This document shows, in pieces, positions 48,746 through 59,438 of a stretch of DNA of 64,000 nt. The position numbers and the translations under genes are program-made. The stretch is from Euptelea pleiosperma (Eukaryota; Streptophyta; Magnoliopsida; Ranunculales; Eupteleaceae): assembly GCA_035048495.1 (NCBI GenBank), contig CM068544.1, positions 44,851,893 through 44,915,892 on the forward strand, written 5' to 3'. Numbering within the stretch: the stretch's first letter is position 1; each line of letters starts with the position of its first letter. Under the pieces are notes generated by a model. It did not search any database, was not told where the DNA came from, and worked only from the letters and a program-made list of their open reading frames with translations.

Positions 48746-48961
48746 CAACACCAACATTAGGAGGTCTTACACCTGCAATTTCAGTGACTGACAATGCACT
48801 GAAATATTTAAATAAGATCAGATCTGAGCGGAATGAAAATTTATGCTTAAGAATTGGAGTTAAGTAGGATGGATGCTTTGGCATGTCTTACGCAATGGAG
48901 TTCGAGAATAGAACAAACGCAAGAGATGACTCCATCATTGAATACAATGGATTTGTGATTG
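48746..48961 (+). pseudogene. Captured exon of a plastid SufA/IscA-type iron-sulfur assembly gene
   Basis: After an intron-like TTTCAG the + strand reads ...TLGGLTPAISVTDNALKYL, NKIRSERNENLCLRIGVK, a TAG stop (48865-48867), then MSYAMEFENRTNARDDS and IIEYNGFVI. This is the central exon of plant CpIscA/SufA-like proteins, A-type Fe-S carriers of the chloroplast. The first of the conserved cysteines survives (DGC) but the stop precedes it, and the exons with the C-terminal CGCG motif are not found nearby. The preserved splice acceptor indicates capture from genomic DNA. Confidence 0.85.
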
Positions 48962-50094
48962 GTGCGCCTACCTGTCTTTTTTGTATTTCTTCTGTGTGGA
49001 CCTTAAGTAGCAGGAATCATTACTGATACTGGTTTTCCATAGACTCTTTTTAATGGTTTTGTTTATTGTTGTGCCTATGATATATTGAGTTGGAGTGTTG
49101 GATTTCAAGACTTGGTATGAATCAAACTTTTCCTTCATGTTAGTGGAACTCGAAATTTTGGCATGTGAAACTTTTCCAAGCAAAAGATTTCAACATATGC
49201 TTCAAACTTATGCTTTTGTATTAGTCAAAAATCCAAACACTCGTCACAATCAGCAAAACTCATTTATTGGATTACGCATTCAAGGAGTCTCCATATAAAT
49301 TCTTTTCCACTCATTTGGGTGAAAAATAACCTGATTGGTGAGAGACTCTTCATGGGTTGACTTTCCACCATGGATTCAAGCATTATTTGAGCTACTCATG
49401 TCAAATACTAAAATTCGACAATTAGGCTAATTTTTACCCTCAATGGTCTCAAAACTCAAACAAAACAAATCGACAATTGATCAGCTTTTGGTTGTTTATT
49501 GTATTTTATGTGCTACTTACATGTCAACATTAGATGCTTTAAATAGGGGTTGTACAATGACATTTTAACAGCTTAACCATGATAGGTATATATCCATTCT
49601 TTTGGTATACATGCTATTATCTGCAGATTTGAAAATTAATTTATCCTATTTACTTTTCTTAACCATTACAGAATATTTTCTGGGATTACTATTGAACTTT
49701 TTAGTTTTAATCTTAATTTGCAATAGATTCAAGCAATTTTTTGACATTTACTCCAAAAAAAATACATGAATAACATATTTAATTCAATTATAATGTAAAT
49801 AAACATATGCCAAAAAAACTAAATTTTATATAAAAATTTCTATTTGCCATCACATTACCATATCCATTCTCTTCTTCATTTTTTAAACAACACGGCAATT
49901 TTAAAGAGAGATGTTTGTGTAATCGTGTTGATTAGTCTATAAAAAGGAAAAAATAAACCCAGCGACCTCGGATCAAGTCGCCTTTAATTACCATAGCTGA
50001 ATATCTCTCCGATTCCATCTTAAAAACCTAAGTTTCTAACCTCATTTTCAAATAGCCATATTCGAGGAACCTGAGATGTTCATTTCCATGGAAT

Positions 50095-50634
50095 TAGTGG
50101 TGTTGAAGGCTAGAAAGAAGCCGGTAGCCGAGAAGAAGTCTGTGATAGATAAGAAACCCCGATTGCCGAGAAGTCTCTAAAGGCTGAGAAACCTTTAAAG
50201 AAGGAATTTGTGATTTCAGACGACGGGTGTTATCTTATGGTTCATTCCGATACCGGCCGGGGTGTGATGAAGAACCGCCACCGTTGCTCGCTATCTTCCT
50301 TGCTATGATTGTTGGCATCATCACTTAACCGTTGCCATTGGCGCGGTGCCTTTGATGGGATTGGGATTGGGGCCTCTGTGCTCACTAAAACCCTCTCCTT
50401 CTCTACTGCATTCTTCGCCTTTTGTGATTCGATCCCATGGCTTCTCGCTCTTGCTTTCTTCTCCGCTCGAGGGTGTTTATAAAGATTGGGCTCGGTAACC
50501 GTATTGCTTACCATTTTATTTTTTGTAAGCCGGCTTACCAATTTGTTGAATGCATTGGATGTTGAACTATTGAAGTTGAAATCTTTCATTGTATTGGAGG
50601 GGTATAAATACATGCAACCCATTGATTGGTCCAC
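50095..50634. other. Unresolved candidate captured sequence in the Helitron
   Basis: On the + strand 50095-50200 codes for lysine-rich repeats (RKKPVAEKKS-like) reminiscent of a histone H2B N-terminal tail, broken by stops. The minus strand is open for 130 codons (50634-50242) with basic, low-complexity sequence and no domain I recognise. Either may be a gene scrap carried by the Helitron; neither is supported as a gene. Confidence 0.3.
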
Positions 50635-51604
50635 CCCTTAATGGGCTTACTCATAAAAATCAGCCTGATTTGTGATCTCTACCCATTGGATCTAAAACTC
50701 AAAAAGAAGCATGAAATCCAATGTAAAGATGTCACCAAATGAAAATGCTTGAATCCTACCGCTAAACATCACCAATCAGGTTGATTTGTGGTGTGTTGGT
50801 CCATCTACGGGTGGGCCAATCATTCATGGGTTAGTGTTGTAGACCACTATATACCAAATTATATGGAGTTGTAATTTTACCTGTATCAAATTATTTACCA
50901 ATACTTTCATCCTAACCTAATGCTCTATCCTATTATAGATCATTAATTGTCATCTAGAAGCATAATATCATGATCTAGAAAACAAGATCAATGAGCCATG
51001 GGATTAGATCACGATTATTGAATATATAACATGTATAACTATATTTTTTTCTCAAAACTTTATATTTTATTAAGGTATATATTTCGGTCATAGTAAATTC
51101 ATTTAAAATAAAAGTAGAAATGTGACTAAATTGAATGGTTTAAATGCTAAAGCTTGATTTTTCTCCGGTTTAACTTGCCAGTACAAATGGGGTTAATGAT
51201 TGAGATTGCTTTTTTAATAAAATTCCGGGTCAATGTTCAATTGATCTGGCCAGTCCGATATGATTCTCAAACATTGGTTTCTATTATGGTCAACATAGAC
51301 ATTTACTCAACAAATGCACTTCATACATCACAAATAATTCTGCTGTAAATTCTAAAATAGCTCAGAAAGGAGATAGGTTAACAAAAGAGTCTTAAGTGAA
51401 TTCACATTTGGAATAAAACAAGATTTATTGTAGCTGCCTACATCACAAAATGCTAACCAATATAACTATTCTCACAAAAATTTATTATTGACAGATTCTT
51501 ATATTAATTTAATTTATATTATTTTTTATTTTTGTATTTCCCTGCTTATCAAACTAAGGCATTGTTATTTATGCCCGTGCTTTAGCACGGGTGTTGATTA
51601 CTAG

Positions 51605-52655
51605 TTGTAAGTACGATAGAAGTGAGTGTACCGTGTTTCCCTTTATTTTGTCGCTCTCGATATTTCCCCCACCCCCATTTTTCCATTTTTTAAGTTCGGA
51701 CTTTGGAGAGGTGACTGCTGTAAAGGTCCCCTTGCTCAGAAAAAACGATGATAATCTATTTCAGCTGGATAGTGCCACGTGGTCCGACAAGGTCGTGATC
51801 CCTGCGTGAAGGTGAAGCGTATGTTAGAGCAAACCTTCGATGGCAACTGCAGTCAGCGACCCCACTGACTGCAGCAAATATGAACCATGTGGTACATTCT
51901 TAAGAGGACACTGACCGTATTGATGTTTGGCCAATCACAAGGTGGACCTCTAAACCAAAAATAAACCTGATCAATGATTTCTAAGCACTAGATTGAAATT
52001 ATTTCCATGGGTTGATATTAACCGTAGGAATTTGAGTATTAGTTGGGTACAAAAATCCAAAGGTTTTAAACTACTAATCAGGCTGATTTTTGGTTTGTAG
52101 GTCCATCTAGTGATTGGCCAAACATCCATACGGTCAGTGTACTCTTAAGAATGTGGCATGTGGCTCATATTGGCTGCAGTCAGCGTTGTCGCTGACTGCA
52201 TTGACATCAATGGTTTACTCCGCATGTCATATTGTTGGTCCTCGTGGATCTCGTGTTGAGAAACTTTAGGTGTTAATTTTTCTGATCCAACGCAACGAAG
52301 AAGAGAGATTTTTGCAGCAGGTGTCTCTCTCATGAAACATGTTTTTTACCTAGAGCAGATCTTTGATACAGACGTCCGAGTTAAAACTGTTCCCTCAAGA
52401 TGACACATGGCACACTCATGGGGCCCATGATACCATGAATGTTTAGCTCACTCCTTTATACATATACACACTAAAAATCAAGCTGCATAGTGATTTCTAG
52501 CCATTGGATTAGTTAAAGTACATGATGAAAATTTGCTAAAATCCAACGTCTATTAATCATCACTCAGGCTGCTTTTTGGGTGTGTAGGTCAAACAAGAGG
52601 GGCAGACACTCATTCAGTGGGCCCCAAGAAATGTGTCACATGGCAATTTGGGAGA

Positions 52656-52687
<32 letters not shown>

Positions 52688-52712
52688 TCATGACGTGACT
52701 TTCCGGATTATG
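51605..52712. repeat. Copy 2 of the direct duplication, directly after the Helitron 3' end
   Basis: Matches 44347-45538. It contains the paired family A MITE (51828-52219, flanks GCGTATGTTAG and CCGCATGTCAT) and the second foldback with a deletion of about 35 bases near 52510. A 29-G homopolymer (52657-52685) replaces a short G-rich stretch of copy 1. The homology starts at the very base after the Helitron CTAG. Confidence 0.88.
52657..52685 (+). repeat. Homopolymer of 29 G
   Basis: An uninterrupted G run, rare in plant DNA; the equivalent site in copy 1 has only GGGGGGAAGG. It could form G-quadruplexes, or be inflated by polymerase slippage during sequencing or assembly. Confidence 0.9.
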
Positions 52713-52763
52713 ACCACGAGACAATGGCATCATCAAAGGGTGAAGAGGTCATTGTCAGCCAAG

Positions 52764-53165
52764 AGTAAGACTTTGATGATTGGGCCTGTCATCAAGGCCG
52801 ATGACAGAGTGCAATAGTAGCCACGTGGCATAATCTTAGAGGACTCTGACCGTATGGATGTTTTTCCAATCCCTTTATGGACCTACAAACAAAAAATCAA
52901 CTTGATTTATGATTTCAAACCTTTGGATCTTTGTACCTCAAATAATGGTCAATAATGCTCAAATTTCCCACGGTTAAAATCAACCCATGAAAACAATTCC
53001 AATCCAATGCCTAGAAATCACTAATCGAGCTGATTTTTGGTTATAGATCCACCTAAGGATTGGCCAAACATCCATACGGTCAGAGTCCTCTCAGAGTGTT
53101 CCACGTGGCTAATATTGTGCCCTGTCATCGGCCTTGATGATAGGGCGTGTCATCAAAGTTTTATT
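52764..53165. mobile_element. Family A MITE, complete (about 402 bp)
   Basis: Ends AGTAAGACTTTGATGATTGG and AAAGTTTTATT, with perfect inner repeats TCATCAAGGCCGATGACAG / CTGTCATCGGCCTTGATGA. Flanks GTCAGCCAAG and GTCAGTCCAAG are an imperfect duplication. It carries the longest intact TIR of the family in this window (about 45 bp), so it may be one of the youngest copies. Confidence 0.85.
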
Positions 53166-53310
53166 AGTCAGTCCAAGCCAATGGTCTGAATTCACCATCA
53201 TAAAAGGTCAATAAATTTCACCAAACCAGATCAAACTCCCCAGCTACTCGTGTTGGGTGGTCATTATCGTGTTCATCCACGTTTTTCCACTCTGGAATTG
53301 GAATTGTAGG

Positions 53311-53555
53311 TGCAAGGTTTAAAAGGGCCCGTTATAACGGACTGAGGGCATTGCCTTTTTTTTTTTTTTCCCCCGTTATAGCGGATTGTAACACATGGGC
53401 AAAAACAGAAAAAATGAGATAATAATGGACGTTTTTTAACACATTTTTTTTCAGCAAACAATGATCGTTATAACGGCCGTTATTTTTCTGAGCGTTTTGT
53501 AATCGGGGGGTCGGCTTCAGTTACAACGGCCGTTTTTTAAACCACGGGCTAAACT
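53311..53555. mobile_element. Family B hAT-like MITE (about 245 bp)
   Basis: Begins CAAGGTTTAAAAGGGCCCG and ends GGCCGTTTTTTAAACCACG, interior CCGTTATAGCGG / TAACGGCCGTTA. No octamer duplication is visible. Confidence 0.75.
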
Positions 53556-54330
53556 ATTAGTGCAGGCATTAACTTCTATGACTCGTGATCCAACAGGGCT
53601 GCTCTCATCGAGTCTAACTATAGGCAACCACATGCCTGTTTTTCTATGGGTAAAAGAAGAGAGAAGATTCGCTGTCCCCCCCGCGACTAAAGTTTGAAGT
53701 CCGCCCCCCTAGTGTCTAACACGTACCCCAAGGCCTTGATTCAACCCATGTTAAGCTCTTGGTTAGTTGGTGAAGGGTGGTTAACAAGAGGTACGTGTCA
53801 AACATTTGTTTGCAGTCCCCCGGGTTCACTTGCAAGAGACCTAGGCAAATTGGTGTCCAATTAAAACTCGCCAGATGCTACCATCTGATGCTGTTCAACA
53901 TTATTAATTCTGACCATCCAAATGTATGATAAATCCATGAATCGGCCACAACCAAAAAATCCACCACAATTAGGAGCATGCTAGGAGTCTTACATAGGAA
54001 GATAGGATCCTAGCCATCCAATCTATGGTCACTACGCATCTACAAGGTGTGGCCTCAAGAAAGGGTTATCCCATGTAACACTTATTTTTACAAGCTTCTT
54101 TCTACCCTCCTGTGGGAGGTCGCGGGTTCAATTCCACTTAGGAATGTTTCCTACAGTGGGGGCGTGGAGTCTCTAGCATTCTCCTGCCAGGTCAATTTTT
54201 ATGCCAACATCCTTGGCCAAAGCTTTTCTTAAATAAGTACCGTTATTGCTCTACAAAATACAAATTAACACCGATATTGCCGTTACAATATGAGAGACGA
54301 TCCTCGTTTCCTTGTAGCATGCAGAATCCG
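53556..54330. other. Intergenic DNA with a SINE-like segment
   Basis: No gene. About 54080-54235 contains TGTGGGAGGTCGCGGGTTCAATTC, which matches the box B half of the 17519 SINE family, so a decayed SINE is likely. Confidence 0.45.
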
Positions 54331-54331
54331 A

Positions 54332-54712
54332 GGAAAACTTCTGTCGCAAGTTGTTGTGACCGAGCCAAGTGGTACACTATTAGAGGGCGCTGACCGTATG
54401 GATGTTTAGCCAGTCCCTCTGTGGACCTGCGAACCAAAAATCAGCCTGATTAGTGATTTACAACCTTTAGATCTTTGCACCCAAACAACGCTCAATAATA
54501 CTCTAAATTCTTACGGTTAAAATCAACCCATGAAAATAACTTCAGTCCAACGCTTAGAAATCACTTATCAGGCTGATTTTTGGTTTACAGGTCCACGGAG
54601 GGACTGTCAAAACATCCATACAGTCAGCGCTCTCTAATAGTGTGCGACGTGGCTCTTATTATGGGTTGTTACTGGCTTCGGTCACAACATCTTGTAACAG
54701 AAGTTTCACTCG
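54332..54712. mobile_element. Family A MITE, AAACTTCTGT subgroup (about 380 bp)
   Basis: The outer repeats AAACTTCTGTCGCAAGTTGT and ACAACATCTTGTAACAGAAGTTT enclose the usual arms (ACCGTATGGATGTTTAGCC; ATACAGTCAGCGCTCTCTAATAG) and the AATCAGCCTGATT centre. The GTGACCGA tip motif links it to the copies at 62949-63330. Confidence 0.75.
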
Positions 54713-55781
54713 CAGAACCCTAATTAATGTTGACCTTTGCCACTGATGCAGCTGTTAGCTTGTTCATTCCACAGCATATTATATTTAACTTATCAGAGTT
54801 ATAAAAAAAAAAAGGAAAAAAAAATTGTCACGCCATCATATTATCAGCAGCATCCATGCTAAACACGAATCTCGAGGTATGTAATATTGTAATGTCAAGA
54901 AGGTACACGACTCAAAATATAAGGTTACCTTTTTTACTAGGATGTGTATCCGAATCAGGGCAAACAAAAATACCCTCTAGCATAATCTATATATATCTAC
55001 TGTTATAACTCGTGAGGCCCTTTACCGTCGGCATCAATTTTTGGCTGTTTATACCCAAAAGATCCCCGCAATATCTAATACAAGTTGAACATACAGGAGC
55101 ATTTTGGTCACTTGTCTATCTACTAGTATCGTAAAATTTCGGAGACCACCACGAAGCTGGCTTGTGTTTCTTGTTACACCGTGCCAGCATAATCTTCCGA
55201 TGACCCTCTTGTCTCTCTGCTGGGAGACTTCTGATATACCATGCCAGCGCAATCTTCCTAAAAATGGCCCTCTTGTCTCTATGCTCGGATACTCTAATCT
55301 GATAAAACCACAGCTTTTTGGGAGTTTGCAAGTTTCCATTTAAATGAAGTTCACAAGGTTCAATAATGGAGTTCTTCGGCCAACAAAATCATGCAACAGT
55401 CGCCGGAATTGCCAATTTTGATTTTCGAAAGCATCCATTACATACCTTCAATTACTTGATTTGAGGCTGAAACGCAGAGCTATCTTCACTGTTTAACTCT
55501 CTGACAAGCCAATTCTGTTAAGGTGGAGACCCAATGTTAGAGAAACCCTGCAATTCACATTGGCAGCACTAGGCATTGACATCAACTCCATGGTGGTGGC
55601 TTGACAAATTGTAACAAATAAATAGTTCACTGGTGTATCGCTCTTGCCAGGTATATGGGGAAGTTCACTTCTACTAGGGCCCTTGAGTCTTCAGTGTGGG
55701 GGTGGTTCGGGGTTATCACAGGAAGTGGTTTTGCTGTAGTTAGAAGCTCATTTCCCTTGCTGCATTTCAGTCTGCTGAAGC
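54713..55781. other. Intergenic DNA, 3' side of the BEL1-like gene
   Basis: No gene supported. A direct repeat with the phrase ACCCTCTTGTCTCT / GCCCTCTTGTCTCT plus CCAGCRYAATCTTCC occurs twice at about 55185-55282, making open frames in several registers. The right part is probably 3' UTR of the homeodomain gene. Confidence 0.45.
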
Positions 55782-58700
55782 TTATTGAGCTTGCCGTGTT
55801 TTGATCATATGTATTTCTTCAACCATTGGCTTCCAGAGTCTCACTCTTGCGTTGATGAACCAGTTGGAAACCTGCCCAAAAATTGTTGTTGTAATTATAG
55901 AGGGAAATAATCATAACGATAAATATATATATATAGGTAACTAATATGGCCAGGCGTATTAAAATCATTACAGGGCTAGTTACCCGGACACTTGTTCCCG
56001 TGTTGGGGACCTCATTTTTTCCAACTGTAAATGCTGTCCATGATGTATCCTGGCGGTGTCTCAGCCGTAGCATTTAATGCGTATGAACATATAAAAAAAC
56101 CACCCAGCCATACACTTCCCTATATAGTAGATAAGAAAATAAACAACTAAAAAAAGAGCAATAATTGTTACTTTCAATCCTACTTTTATATTGTACAGGT
56201 AGCCCACTAACTCATCAATCCTCACTGTCCAATTAGTGAGCTACCTCCAAAATGTGCATAGCAGAAAAATCCCATTTCCAGAACAATAATTTGGAGTGTC
56301 CAGAAAATACATACATCAGGCTGTTTCAAAAACGAAGCATGGATGAGACTCAATAGCAAACAGACACACACACACAGGCACACGGATTTATGTGGTTCAC
56401 CCCCCAAGGGATACTTCATGAACGATAATGGTCAAGAGCTTCTACCATCTCAATTTTTTATTGATAATTATCTCATTTGAAAAGTTCAAAATAAGTCTGC
56501 AACAGTGGCTTATATACAAGTCCCAAAGCCTAGTCCACAGGCAGCCAGTAGTGTCCCCGTCAGACTCTTTTGTAATACGCCCCACCAAGTGGTGGGCACT
56601 GAATGAATTGTCATGATCAATGAGCTGTTGGTCCATGTGTATTGTATGTGGCTATGGTTCAGTAGGGATGATAAAAATTGAGGTTTATATGATTTCCTAA
56701 TGTAAGAATATTATAATGCTCAATATATTCAATTAATCACATGATCATATCCATTGAAAGCAAACTTCGAAGCAATCAGCTAAAGAACAGATAGAGAGCA
56801 AAACCCTAAAGAGAATAACAGTAGTGAATATAAGAGAATAATGCACCTGATTTCTTGATAGACCCGTTTGTTTAGCCAACATTTGCTTGTCTGTATCAGT
56901 AGGATACCTGATACATTAAATTAATAATCTATTAGAACATACACATTTTCTCTCAAATTCATTTTTTTTTATTGATAGTTACGTTCTAAGTCCAGCTCTG
57001 GCTTAGAAGTAAAATAAGCTAACATGCTTGAAGATGCATTTTTTCTTACTAAACAAGAGAAGGGTGAGCGATAGTTCATGCTGTGTAAATTACTTACGGG
57101 TGTAGGAAGTGACCAAACAACCAAGCCTTGAGCACAGCGATAGCATGTTCAGGAAGTCCTCTTTGTGGTCGCCAAACATACTGGTGCTTGAGAATGCCCG
57201 AGTTGTGAGGTGGTCTTTGGCTATGGAGGCCTCGATCAGTGATCCCAAACCGTGGAGCCTCATCTTTACTAAAGTTTCCCTCAGCTGGATCTTTTCTGGT
57301 AAAGTGAAGTTGTTCAGTGATTGTGTTCTTGAAGCATCTGAAGTGCTTTGACATGGCTTTGAGAGCAAAAAGTGTGCAGGAAGCGGAATTGCCAAGCCCT
57401 GCAACGGACTCAAAGGATGCAACAACTGCCTTCATCTGCTGGTAGTACTGCTTGTATCTCCTGTAGACCTAAAGGAGATGAACGTAAACAAAATCACAGA
57501 AGAATCTTGAGCTCTTGATAAGTAAATAATTACATTTCCTCGAAGTTAGAAAGAGATGGAACTTATGGACCAAAATAACCAGTTCCCATTTTAGACTTTT
57601 GAATGAACTCTTAAAAATAATGTTGCAAGGTTGCACCATTACTCACTTATTTGAACCAGAGTAAACTAGCTGATGAATTACGATAATTATCAATTTAAGC
57701 AACTTTAGTAATATCTGACATGACTCATACCAATAGAATTGAAGGTTTCAAGTGCTGTAATTTGAAATTGTACGATACAATATACATTTTTTTTTTACAA
57801 GACTTAATTAAGAAGAAAAAATAATATAGCAGACCATTTAAAGAGGTCGAGATGACCTACACGGGAAGGACACAAAGGATAACAAGAAAAAGATCCACAG
57901 TCATTGTGATGATAGTGTTGGATTCTATGTACACCCACGTGGGGGTGTTCTTAGTGGGCTGCGTTCCACTACCCCACGTGGGGTTTATTCTCTATTGCTT
58001 ACGGGTTAAGTGATGGGCCCACCCACTTAACCCACAATCTCTTTATTTCATGTTAGTGGGGGGTTAAGTGGTAGGCCCCCACTTGACCCACACAATTTCT
58101 CCTTTACTTGTAGAAGGGGTTTCCCCTACTTATAAATATTTTTTTTGATAAGATATGGATGATTCATTAAAAAAAGAGGAGCCGCCAAAGCTACAAAGAG
58201 ATCTCAAGATGAGATGCCCGGAACCAAAAAGAAAGAACATGACACTAAACTTTCAGAAGCTTAGCCCATCTGAAAACAAAGTCGTCAAAGAAACAACCCC
58301 TGAAGTCCGACGAACAGGAGAACCAATAAAACATATAGGCCTTAATCCTCAATATGATCTTTGGGATCTCTCTTCTGACCACTCAAAAATGCGGCGATTC
58401 CTTTCTTTCCATATGGCCCACATGACCGCATAAGGAAGGAAACACCATAGAATCCTGGCTCTTCCCGAAAAAATGCTCAAAGAAATTATATGGATGAGGG
58501 AATCCACTTTCTCCCCTACTTATAAATATTACTTATGAGAGATTGAATATTTACTTCAATCTCCCCATTCTCTCTCAAACCCTAATCTCTCATTCTCTCC
58601 CTAACTTCCATTATCTCTCTCTCTCAATCTTTAGCATATTGGTGACAACCTCAAACAACAATAGATAGTTGATTCGAATAACGGTGGTTGAACATGATTT

Positions 58701-59405
58701 TCCAGCAATGGTGTTAGATGAAAAAAAGAGAATAACAAAAATAATGTTATCAAATAAAAGAGTAATTGGATTCTGATAACTGGTAGATGACAACAAAGCC
58801 ACCTGCTAGAAGAACTGAAGAAGGCTGAATTGAGAACTTGATCTAAAAAGACTAGAAGCTCAAATACCATGACAAGAAAATGATTTATTGAGTATTTTTG
58901 GGTGTTCTCTATACTAACCCTAAGAGGGTTTATATAGAGAATTACAATGATGACAAATAGAAATAGTATAATTTGTTAAATTAGAAAGAGATTAAACCTA
59001 AGCAATCTAACCCAATCTAAACAAATCTAACACATTTCCAATGGGTTTAGAACACTTTCCTAATATACAACACTCCCGATGTGTATTGAACACTTTCTTA
59101 ATCTACACTTTCTCAATGGGTGTTGAATATATATATATCCTCTTTGGGAAGGAAGATAGTGTCTTGTGTTGATTCCAAAAAAGAGCAATACTTGCATGAG
59201 GGCCTCATCTTACTTCCTAGGCATTCAAGGTGACACACACTAGCCTACAGGTGGCAATTGATACGGATCAACCAGGTAGGCCAACCCAACCAAACCAGTT
59301 TTTATTGATTCAGGTTTGGATATTATAGGTACCTATGTAAACAAGGACACTGATACGAGGTGTCCGACACCGCAACCTAAAAAAATCCTATACACAGACA
59401 CGTCC

Positions 59406-59438
<33 letters not shown>

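Larger units (their letters stand above)
46862..51604 (+). mobile_element. Non-autonomous Helitron (4.7 kb) with captured gene piece
   Basis: The 5' end TCTATACTAAAGC follows an A. The 3' end has a perfect CCCGTGC-TTTA-GCACGGG hairpin (51574-51591), nine bases, then CTAG (51601-51604) followed by T. No Rep/helicase is encoded. Inside are a tandem repeat of about 130 bp (46915-47200), a SufA/IscA-type exon (48746-48961), a family A fragment (about 50635-50860) and an unresolved Lys/Ala-rich stretch at about 50095-50200. Confidence 0.82.

Noticed and set aside
50242..50634. 130-codon open frame on the minus strand inside the Helitron
   Set aside because: No domain, basic low-complexity composition, located in a non-autonomous Helitron; noted as an unresolved captured fragment, not called as a gene.
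44347..52712. Large LTR retrotransposon, because of two direct copies 7 kb apart
   Set aside because: The repeated blocks lack TG...CA ends, primer-binding site and polypurine tract, contain their own MITEs, and the interior is two Helitrons without gag or pol.
58155..58433. 92-codon open frame on the + strand
   Set aside because: It is the antisense of a truncated LINE; the minus strand shows the L1 reverse-transcriptase tail and the poly(A) end.
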